From: Bacteroidia bacterium
GTDB taxonomy: Bacteria > Bacteroidota > Bacteroidia > AKYH767-A > OLB10
Direction of reading: 5' to 3'
NCBI GenBank assembly: GCA_025450095.1
Contig: JANWID010000365.1
Coordinates: 1-21,911, forward strand
DNA length: 21,911 nt
In this document: piece by piece, positions 16,801-21,911 of the stretch
Numbering within the stretch: the first letter of the stretch is position 1
Layout: the number at the start of each line of letters is the position of its first letter
Notes under the pieces: model-generated
Database searches by the model: none
What the model saw: the letters and a program-made list of their open reading frames with translations, nothing else
Told to the model about the DNA's origin: nothing
Program-made: the position numbers and the translations under genes

Positions 16801-17154
16801 ATGAAGGAGTTATTTCCTGAAAAGTACCGCCATGACCTGGAAGTAATCAGAGATACAGCCAGCCAGGTAATTCGTGATTTTGGAATGGCAGGTATTGATG
16901 TTTCATTCAGCGGTGATCCCGCATCAGCATACCAGGAACTGCTGACACAGGCGCAACCTGCATTGAAAAATCTGTATCGTGAAAACGCGGGAACTTTTAT
17001 GGCTTTACTTTACAGAATAGATGTTTCTGAAAAACAATTCCGTGAACTTACCGCTCGTGCATCCTGGGAAATTTTTTTTACTGGTCTTGCTGAAATGGTT
17101 ATTGAACGCGAGTTTTTAAAAGTGCTGACGAGGAAGCTCTATAAAAACAAATAG
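16801..17154 (+). CDS. Conserved-type hypothetical protein, all-helical (117 aa)
   Basis: I do not recognise a characterised family. The 117 residues look soluble and mostly helical, without signal peptide, membrane segment or cysteines. One notable stretch is FMALLYRIDVSEKQFRELT (about 64-82), and the C-terminus is basic (RKLYKNK). The gene starts nine bases after the ferredoxin stop and is probably cotranscribed with it, so it may partner or use that electron carrier (inference). The stop codon TAG (17152-17154) overlaps the first two bases of a 19-base inverted-repeat arm, so the repeat begins exactly at the end of the gene. Start and frame are supported by the tight spacing. Confidence 0.75.
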   Translation: MKELFPEKYRHDLEVIRDTASQVIRDFGMAGIDVSFSGDPASAYQELLTQAQPALKNLYRENAGTFMALLYRIDVSEKQFRELTARASWEIFFTGLAEMVIEREFLKVLTRKLYKNK

Positions 17155-17344
17155 GAACGCGGATTAAACGGATTTAGCGGAAAAAACGCGGATTTAATTC
17201 TTTCTAAAAAACAAATCCGCGAAAATCCCTGCCTGCTGTCTGGTTGCAATAATTTTTAATGCTACTAATAACTTAAGTTGCAATTAGAAAATTTAATGTA
17301 ACTAAACGGCAGGTAGGCGCCCATCCCGTTTAATCCGCGTTCCT
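17153..17344. repeat. 192-bp element with 19-bp perfect terminal inverted repeats between convergent genes
   Basis: AGGAACGCGGATTAAACGG (17153-17171) and CCGTTTAATCCGCGTTCCT (17326-17344) are exact reverse complements. Inside lie a second hairpin, CGCGGATTT (17187-17195) with AAATCCGCG (17213-17221), and the 10-base palindrome AACTTAAGTT (17270-17279). The element fills the gap between the unknown gene (stop 17152-17154) and tyrS (stop 17347-17349) almost exactly. It carries no reading frame of note. It could serve as a two-way terminator or be a miniature mobile element. No target-site duplication directly outside the arms was seen. Confidence 0.75.
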
Positions 17345-17346
17345 TT

Positions 17347-18624
17347 TTATTCCGCAATGACCAGGTAATAGTTCTTTTTCCCCTTTTGTACAAGTAAATA
17401 TTTGCCTTGTAGCAGATCACTCCTGGTTATATTTTGTGCGGGATCGGAAAGTTTTATTTTGTTTACACTCACACCACCGGCAGTTACAAGCTTGCGGGCT
17501 TCGCCTCTGGATGGAAGAATGCCGGAGCGGTCGGCGAGTAACTCAACTACGTTAACGCCAGGCTCCAGTGATGATAAGCTGATCGATACTTGTGGAACGC
17601 CGTCCATTATTTCGAGCAGCAATTTTTCATCGAGTGTTTTCAGTTTTTCAGCTGCAGCATTTCCAAAAAGAATCTGGCTTGCTTCAACGGAATTATTGTA
17701 ATCAGCTTCGGAATGTACACGCACCGTTACATCTTTCGCCAATGCCTTCTGTAGTATTCTTGCCTCCGGAATTTTATCATGTTCCGCCTCGAGCCAGGTA
17801 ATTTCTTCCTTACTTAAGAAAGTAAAGATCCGGATGAATCGTTTTACATCATCATCGCTGCTGTTCATCCAGAACTGGTAAAACTGATAGGGTGATGTTC
17901 TGTTCGCATCCAGCCATACATTTCCTTTTTCGGTTTTACCGAACTTACTACCATCACTTTTGGTGATGAGTGGTGTAGTGAGTGCAAATGCTTCTCCGCC
18001 ATCTTTTCTGCGGATAAGCTCGGTGCCGGTAACAATATTTCCCCACTGGTCACTTCCACCCATTTGAATCTTGCAATTCTTATTCTTATAGAGCCAGTAG
18101 TAATCGTATCCCTGAACCAGTTGGTAGCTGAATTCGGTAAATGAAATTCCGGTTTCGAGCCGTTTCTTAACCGAATCTTTAGCCATCATATAATTTACTG
18201 AAATGTGTTTGCCGGTATCGCGGATAAAATCCAGGAATGTAAGCCCCTTAAACCAGTCATAATTATTTACCAGCTCTGCACTGTTGACACCACAATCGAA
18301 ATCAAGGAATTTTTCAAGCTGTTTTTTTACACAGGCGATGTTATGGTTCAGCGTGGATTCATCGAGCAGGTTTCGCTCTTCCGATTTTCCGGAAGGATCT
18401 CCTACCATACCGGTGGCACCACCAACCAATGCTAGTGGTTTGTGGCCGGCGCGCTGAAAATTCATTAAAATAATAATCTGAACCAGGTTACCGATATGCA
18501 GTGAATCGGCGGTTGGATCAAAGCCAATGTAGCCGGTCGCCATGCCTTTTGAAAGCATTTCTTCAGTGCCAGGCATCATGTCGTGGATCATTCCTTTCCA
18601 CTTCAGCTCTTCAACAAAATTCAT
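17347..18624 (-). CDS. tyrS: Tyrosyl-tRNA synthetase
   Basis: Class I aminoacyl-tRNA synthetase that charges tRNA-Tyr with tyrosine using ATP, cytoplasmic. Numbered from the ATG at 18624 it has 425 residues, normal for bacterial TyrRS. The HIGH motif is HIGN (43-46), following [18 protein letters not shown] (187-196) forms the tyrosine/adenylate pocket. The KMSKS motif is KFGKT (227-231), the variant of the TyrS subgroup. An S4 RNA-binding domain occupies about the last 60 residues (SRGEARKLV...GVSVN). A longer frame opens with TTG at 18642, but that codon lies inside a TATCTTTG promoter box, and homologues begin with MNFVEELKW. The ATG is therefore preferred. The gene is divergent from the SDR gene and converges on the ferredoxin pair. 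Confidence 0.97.
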   Translation of the reverse strand: MNFVEELKWKGMIHDMMPGTEEMLSKGMATGYIGFDPTADSLHIGNLVQIIILMNFQRAGHKPLALVGGATGMVGDPSGKSEERNLLDESTLNHNIACVKKQLEKFLDFDCGVNSAELVNNYDWFKGLTFLDFIRDTGKHISVNYMMAKDSVKKRLETGISFTEFSYQLVQGYDYYWLYKNKNCKIQMGGSDQWGNIVTGTELIRRKDGGEAFALTTPLITKSDGSKFGKTEKGNVWLDANRTSPYQFYQFWMNSSDDDVKRFIRIFTFLSKEEITWLEAEHDKIPEARILQKALAKDVTVRVHSEADYNNSVEASQILFGNAAAEKLKTLDEKLLLEIMDGVPQVSISLSSLEPGVNVVELLADRSGILPSRGEARKLVTAGGVSVNKIKLSDPAQNITRSDLLQGKYLLVQKGKKNYYLVIAE

Positions 18625-18639
18625 AATATCACTTTTTTG

Positions 18640-18647
18640 CAAAGATA
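18640..18647 (-). promoter_or_regulatory. -7 promoter box TATCTTTG for tyrS
   Basis: On the minus strand TATCTTTG (18647-18640) is a full TAnnTTTG match, 15 bases before the ATG at 18624. It gives a leader of about 10 bases and excludes the TTG at 18642 as start codon. No good -33 TTTG was found. Confidence 0.5.
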
Positions 18648-18724
18648 AATTTTAATCGGCAGCATACCGGTTTTTCCGGAAAACGGTACCGCCCGGGTTT
18701 CATTTTCAGCATTGCAAGGTTGCT

Positions 18725-18732
18725 TATCTTCG
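18725..18732 (+). promoter_or_regulatory. -7-like promoter box TATCTTCG
   Basis: One mismatch from TAnnTTTG, directly before the ATG at 18738 of the SDR gene. If used, the mRNA would be nearly leaderless. Weak on its own. Confidence 0.3.
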
Positions 18733-18737
18733 CCGCC

Positions 18738-19742
18738 ATGATATTGGTAACAGGAGCAACGGGATTATTAGGTTCACGGTTACTATTCGACCTGGTTTCT
18801 AAAGGCCATAAAGTGAGGGCTATTCGCAGGACAAACAGCAGGATGAATTGCGTGGATCATTATTTTGGGCCGTATCCGGAACTTTTTGATAAGGTAGAAT
18901 GGGTTTTGGGAGATATATCCGACATTTTCACTCTTGAAGCAGCTATACCGGGTATTACACATGTGTATCATTGTGCAGCAAAGGTTTCTTTTCAACCTGC
19001 CGATCATGATTACATGCATCATATCAATATTGAAGGTACAGCTAATGTTGTTAATCTAGGCCTGCAGGCAGGTGTTGAAAAACTTTGCTTTGTAAGCTCC
19101 GTCGCGGCTTTAGGTCGTGCAAACGGTTTGGATATGATTGATGAGAACGCCACCTGGAAAACATCGGAAATGAATTCAGCATATGCCGTGAGTAAGTATG
19201 GTGCTGAGCGGGAAGTCTGGCGGGGTATTGCTGAAGGACTGAACGCAGTAATAGTTAACCCGGGGGTGATCATTGGTCCCGGAAACTGGAAAACCGACAG
19301 TTCCATGCTTTTTACACGGGTTGCACATGGATTGAAATTTTATACTTCCGGCATTACAGGTTTTGTTGGTGTTGATGATGTAACACGTGTTATGATTCAA
19401 CTTATGGAAAGCGATATACGTGGTCAGCGATATGTTTTGGTCAGCGAAAATCTTCCTTTCCGGGATGTAATGGATCGCATAGCTGATGCTATCGGTGTTA
19501 CACGTCCGGGTATATATGCCGGACCGTTATTATCAGGAATTGCATGGCGTACGGAATACCTGCGTGGATTGTTTACGAAAAAAAAACCAGTGATCACAAA
19601 AGAAACAGCCCGATCAGCAAACAATAAATTCTGGTATTCATCTGAAAAAATAATAAGGGAATTGGGTTTTCAATTCACGCCTGTAAATGATGCTATTGAT
19701 CAAACTGCAGAAAGATTTTTGTCAAAAGTAGGCTCCCGATAG
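18738..19742 (+). CDS. Extended SDR, dihydroflavonol-4-reductase-like NAD(P)-dependent oxidoreductase/epimerase
   Basis: A 334-residue cytoplasmic extended SDR. Numbered from the ATG at 18738, the Rossmann motif GATGLLGS is at 6-13, and an RR pair after beta-2 (30-31) hints at NADP. The catalytic serines are in VSSVAALG (119-126), and YxxxK is Y149/K153. The NPGVIIGPGNW segment (about 177-187) is typical of the DFR/3-beta-HSD-like group. Substrate unknown: steroid-like, sugar-nucleotide or other ketones are all possible. A longer frame from TTG at 18720 would add six residues, but the ATG fits the normal SDR start (MILVTGATG). The stop codon lies inside a palindrome (19734-19751), so the last residues Ser-Arg come from that repeat. 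Confidence 0.88.
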   Translation: MILVTGATGLLGSRLLFDLVSKGHKVRAIRRTNSRMNCVDHYFGPYPELFDKVEWVLGDISDIFTLEAAIPGITHVYHCAAKVSFQPADHDYMHHINIEGTANVVNLGLQAGVEKLCFVSSVAALGRANGLDMIDENATWKTSEMNSAYAVSKYGAEREVWRGIAEGLNAVIVNPGVIIGPGNWKTDSSMLFTRVAHGLKFYTSGITGFVGVDDVTRVMIQLMESDIRGQRYVLVSENLPFRDVMDRIADAIGVTRPGIYAGPLLSGIAWRTEYLRGLFTKKKPVITKETARSANNKFWYSSEKIIRELGFQFTPVNDAIDQTAERFLSKVGSR

Positions 19743-19751
19743 TTATCGGGA
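19734..19751. terminator. Palindrome TCCCGATA-GT-TATCGGGA overlapping a stop codon
   Basis: Perfect 8-base arms with a 2-base loop. It overlaps the TAG stop (19740-19742) of the SDR gene and lies between converging genes. It has no following T-run, so it may be a dispersed palindromic repeat that also works as a transcript end. Confidence 0.65.
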
Positions 19752-19772
19752 CGGCAATAAGCAGCCGGCAGC

Positions 19773-19812
19773 CAAATTACCAAATCATCAAATTACCAAA
19801 TCAGCACATTAC
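19773..19812. repeat. Array of 8-bp units, CAAATTAC/CAAATCAT type
   Basis: Five units in strict phase: CAAATTAC, CAAATCAT, CAAATTAC, CAAATCAG and CACATTAC. The last unit contains the stop codon of trhO (19809-19811), so the array runs into the gene end. Confidence 0.75.
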
Positions 19813-20840
19813 TTCGTTGACCTGAGGCGGCTTTTGCGATAAACGGAATGCGCATCGTGTTTTGGAAGTCCGCGACGCAGCCGGATCTGTTCTTCCATTG
19901 GAAGTGCGATAAAATCAACACAGGTAGTGCTGCAGCATCCTTTGTTTTTTTCAGCACAGGCTTCGCACTGAATGAAAAGCATATGACAATCTTCGTTGGC
20001 GCAATTGGTATGGTGATCGCATTTTGTTCCGCACTGATGGCATTGTGCGATCACTTCTTCACTGATCCGTTCTCCGAGCCTTTCGTCAAAGACAAAGTTT
20101 TTTCCAATGAATTTCGATTCCAGGCCTTCGGCTTTTACCTGGCGATGATAATCGATAATACCGCCGAGCAGCTGATTCACATCCGAGAAGCCGTTATGAC
20201 GAAACCATGCGCTTGCCTTTTCACAACGGATACCACCGGTACAATATAACAGGATCTTTTTATCCTTGTGATTTTTTACCTGCTCAATTGAAACGGGTAG
20301 GGTTTCACGAAAAGTGTCGGTATCGGGAAGCAATGCATTTTCAAAATGACCGATTTCACTTTCATAGTGATTTCGCATATCAATCACGAGTGTATCGGGC
20401 TGATCCATGGCATCATTAAATTCACGGGCTGAAAGATGATTTCCAACATTGGTAACATCATACGAACCGTCATCCAGGCCATCTGCAACTATTTTATTAC
20501 GCAAACGAACGATGAGCTTGTAAAATGATTTGCCGTCATCCTCAACTGCTATTTTAAGAGGAGCATCACGAAGCAGTTCATTCGATCGAATCAATGACCG
20601 GAACGCTTCGAAATTATGTTCAGGTATGCTGATCTGTGAATTGATTCCTTCCGGAGCGACGTAAGTCCGTCCCAGTATTTCCAGAGTTTCGAAACCGGCA
20701 TAAAGTTCATCCCGGAATAATTCAACATTATCGATCCTGACATACCGGTAAAATGAAAGCGTAATGCGTTTGAATTGTTCAGCATCCAGTTTCGCTTTCA
20801 ACTCTTCTTTAGAAAGTGTATTGAACAAAAATTTCTTCAT
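19809..20840 (-). CDS. trhO: Oxygen-dependent tRNA uridine(34) hydroxylase TrhO (rhodanese family)
   Basis: TrhO (YceA) hydroxylates U34 of certain tRNAs, the first step towards 5-methoxy- or carboxymethoxyuridine. It uses oxygen and a rhodanese-type cysteine. Numbering below follows the frame from GTG at 20843; subtract one for the ATG at 20840. An acylphosphatase-like N-terminal domain (about 25-115, SFYRYV and APEGINSQISIP) is followed by a rhodanese domain (about 130-235). The latter has IDMRNHYESEIGHFENA and the active loop CTGGIRCEKAS with C201. A cysteine-rich C-terminal part (CHQCGTKC, CANEDC, CEAC, CCSTTC) is as in the E. coli enzyme. The ATG at 20840 overlaps the upstream stop as TGATG, so translation is probably coupled to the 83-residue gene. 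GTG at 20843 is the alternative. Confidence 0.95.
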   Translation of the reverse strand: MKKFLFNTLSKEELKAKLDAEQFKRITLSFYRYVRIDNVELFRDELYAGFETLEILGRTYVAPEGINSQISIPEHNFEAFRSLIRSNELLRDAPLKIAVEDDGKSFYKLIVRLRNKIVADGLDDGSYDVTNVGNHLSAREFNDAMDQPDTLVIDMRNHYESEIGHFENALLPDTDTFRETLPVSIEQVKNHKDKKILLYCTGGIRCEKASAWFRHNGFSDVNQLLGGIIDYHRQVKAEGLESKFIGKNFVFDERLGERISEEVIAQCHQCGTKCDHHTNCANEDCHMLFIQCEACAEKNKGCCSTTCVDFIALPMEEQIRLRRGLPKHDAHSVYRKSRLRSTK

Positions 20841-21091
20841 CACTGTAGCGCTGAATCAGTCGGTAATTTTTTGCGTTTGTTTTTCCGGTAAATAATAAAA
20901 GCAACACCACCAAGAATATACGGCATGGCAAGCAGATACAAAATTCCGTTATTCAATCCGCGGCCAACCCTTCGTTCTGCGTCTTTCGAACCCGCTTCGG
21001 ATACTGCCCGGCACATGCTGCACTGACTGACCACAGGATTGCTAAAGGCCAACATAATAAGCAGGGGAAGTATATAACGGAATCGTTTCAT
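20840..21091 (-). CDS. Small membrane protein with exported CxxC (83 aa)
   Basis: An N-terminal signal peptide or anchor (1-23, LPLLIMLAFSNPVVSQ) is followed at once by CSMC (C24, C27), then a short polar region. A membrane segment (about 46-68, GILYLLAMPYILGGVAFIIY) and a basic cytoplasmic tail follow. The CxxC would face the periplasm. The residue before C24 is Gln, so it is not a lipobox. Similar short proteins are, as far as I recall, found next to cytochrome oxidase and DUF420 genes in Bacteroidota. A role in metal or thiol handling for the oxidase is an inference. It lies 29 bases after the DUF420 gene, and its stop overlaps the trhO start as TGATG. Confidence 0.8.
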   Translation of the reverse strand: MKRFRYILPLLIMLAFSNPVVSQCSMCRAVSEAGSKDAERRVGRGLNNGILYLLAMPYILGGVAFIIYRKNKRKKLPTDSALQ

Positions 21092-21099
21092 AACGGCCG

Positions 21100-21107
21100 C
21101 AAAAGTA
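21100..21107 (-). promoter_or_regulatory. -7 promoter box TACTTTTG before the 83-aa/trhO pair
   Basis: On the minus strand TACTTTTG (21107-21100) matches TAnnTTTG and is followed by CGGCCGTTATG, where the ATG is the start of the 83-aa gene. It suggests a second, nearly leaderless transcript start inside the DUF420-trhO run. No clear -33 box. Confidence 0.45.
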
Positions 21108-21120
21108 CAAAAAAAGAGAC

Positions 21121-21657
21121 TTAGAAGCTATAATAGGGGGATATCATCAGGTACACAACTACTCCAGAAACAGTTACATACAACCAAATCGGGAAAGACC
21201 AGCGTGTCAGACGACGGTGCGATCTGATGTTATTGGTTAAACCGTAATAAAATGACATCAAAACCAGGGGCAATACAATTGCTGCGAGTATAATATGAGT
21301 AAAAAGAATTATAAAGTAAAGAGGTCGTAAGGGGTTATCTGCAGGATACCGGGTTTCAATTCCAAAGGAATGAAAAGTCACATAAGATAAAAGAAAAATA
21401 GCGGAAAGCGCAAAGGTTGTAAGGTTGAGAATTTTATGTCTGCGGATATTTTTTTTGCGGATGTTATATAATGACGCCAATAAGAGCACCGAACAGGTAG
21501 CGTTGATTATGGCATTTAGTCGCGGTAAAAATTTTACAAATGAGGGAACGGTTTCCGCTTTCGGCAACATGCTGAGAATTACAATCAGAAGAAATACCAC
21601 CGCGGAAAGAATAAAAACTCCGCGAAGTATTTTTTTTTCGTTGCGTAAAATTTCCAT
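21121..21657 (-). CDS. DUF420 integral membrane protein (CtaM/YozB-like)
   Basis: 178 residues with about five membrane segments (roughly 13-31, 43-64, 77-97, 113-139, 152-173). Conserved-type histidines are H74, H96 (in VTFHSFG), H121 (FTHIILA) and H147 (RSHRRL), suited to bind heme or copper. The architecture and the PRLNAIINATCSVLLL segment match DUF420. Members such as B. subtilis YozB and S. aureus CtaM are known to be needed for heme-copper oxidase maturation, so a role in building a terminal oxidase is likely. Oxidase genes would be expected beyond 21911, the upstream side. The ATG at 21657 is directly preceded by an 8-bp repeat array (21664-21753), and no promoter box was found between. 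Confidence 0.85.
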   Translation of the reverse strand: MEILRNEKKILRGVFILSAVVFLLIVILSMLPKAETVPSFVKFLPRLNAIINATCSVLLLASLYNIRKKNIRRHKILNLTTFALSAIFLLSYVTFHSFGIETRYPADNPLRPLYFIILFTHIILAAIVLPLVLMSFYYGLTNNIRSHRRLTRWSFPIWLYVTVSGVVVYLMISPYYSF

Positions 21658-21663
21658 TAGAAG

Positions 21664-21753
21664 GAGTGAATAGGAGAATTAGAGAATTAGAGAATTGGAG
21701 AATTAGAGAATGGGAGAATTAGAGAGTAGGAGAATTAGAGAATAGGAGAATTG
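21664..21753. repeat. Array of 8-bp units, consensus GAGAATTA
   Basis: After a leading GAGTGAATAG, ten units run in exact 8-base phase from 21674 to 21753: GAGAATTA (five times), GAGAATTG (twice), GAGAATGG, GAGAGTAG and GAGAATAG. The array ends seven bases upstream of the DUF420 start, in its leader or promoter region. Confidence 0.85.
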
Positions 21754-21820
21754 GTTGGTATATTTTGGTGTTATAAAAAGTTATTTGTAATTGAAGTGTT
21801 CTTTCAGGTAACTTGATGCG

Positions 21821-21843
21821 ATCCCTCGCTAACGCTTCGGGAT
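21821..21843. repeat. REP-like palindrome ATCCC...GGGAT
   Basis: ATCCC (21821-21825) and GGGAT (21839-21843) enclose TCGCTAACGCTTC, and GATGAC follows. This sequence type (a gTCATCCCGAAGCG-like string on the other strand) recurs between genes of many Bacteroidota, as far as I recall. Copy number cannot be judged here. Confidence 0.6.
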
Positions 21844-21874
21844 GACGAATCAATGGAAGAGTAATGCGTGCGTT

Positions 21875-21911
21875 GGGGGTAGGGCCCGACACACCCCCCC
21901 ACAACCCCCCC
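21875..21911. other. G/C-run tract at the window end
   Basis: GGGGGTAGGGCCC is followed by two runs of seven C (21894-21900 and 21905-21911). GGGGG and CCCCC can pair around the GGGCCC palindrome. The minus strand has several G runs of three or more and could form a G-quadruplex. No coding sequence was recognised between 21754 and 21911. Confidence 0.45.

Noticed and set aside
18642..18642. TTG start for tyrS, adding six residues
   Set aside because: The codon lies inside a TATCTTTG promoter box, and the ATG at 18624 gives the usual TyrRS N-terminus.
20840..21091. Lipoprotein call for the 83-aa protein because a Cys follows the signal peptide
   Set aside because: The residue before the Cys is Gln, so there is no lipobox; CSMC reads better as a CxxC motif.
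21674..21753. Possible CRISPR or phage attachment array
   Set aside because: Units are 8 bases with no spacers, and no cas or integrase genes are present.
21719..21904. 61-residue minus-strand frame at the right end
   Set aside because: It is a translation of the 8-bp array, the REP-like palindrome and the G/C tract, not a gene.

Overview
The window looks like chromosome from a member of the Bacteroidota. Four long reading frames end in the type A C-terminal domain that sends proteins through the type IX secretion system (T9SS). One of these carries GloVer repeats. Several gene starts are preceded by the Bacteroidota -7 promoter box TAnnTTTG, and the housekeeping proteins have Bacteroidota-like sequences. 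I cannot name the genus. No rRNA, tRNA, CRISPR array, transposase, integrase or phage gene was seen, and no gene-free stretch exceeds 300 bases.

Layout. (1) 149-2937, plus strand: a tight three-gene run of glucose-1-phosphate thymidylyltransferase (rfbA), an NAD-dependent sugar-nucleotide epimerase/dehydratase, and a short-chain polyprenyl diphosphate synthase. It opens behind a REP-like palindrome and an array of 8-bp units. (2) 3082-16256, minus strand: read from the right, a 913-residue GloVer-repeat protein, a 746-residue propeller/Ig-like protein, a giant 1800-residue propeller plus beta-helix protein, and a 497-residue propeller protein whose start overlaps the stop of the giant gene. 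All four are predicted T9SS cargo. They are followed by a cytoplasmic 2x[4Fe-4S] protein related to epoxyqueuosine reductase and reductive dehalogenases. (3) 16468-17154, plus strand: a thioredoxin-like [2Fe-2S] ferredoxin and a 117-residue unknown protein, bracketed by a GCGGATTT-type repeat family. (4) tyrS on the minus strand. (5) An extended SDR (dihydroflavonol-reductase-like) on the plus strand. (6) 19809-21657, minus strand: a DUF420 membrane protein, an 83-residue membrane protein with an exported CxxC, and trhO (oxygen-dependent tRNA uridine hydroxylase). The last two overlap as TGATG.

How the genes fit together. Block 1 supplies activated sugars and isoprenoid precursors. Block 2 is a set of secreted or surface proteins without any secretion machinery nearby. 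Two of its members share an almost copied C-terminal module. Block 6 joins a factor of a family needed for heme-copper oxidase maturation to an oxygen-dependent tRNA-modifying enzyme, which suggests a link to aerobic growth.

The least explained part of the window is between the genes. Three different arrays all have an 8-bp period and lie against gene ends. All three convergent gene junctions carry palindromes, two of which overlap a stop codon. Further REP-like palindromes lie near both ends of the window. No clear new multi-gene system (defence, mobile or biosynthetic) was found.
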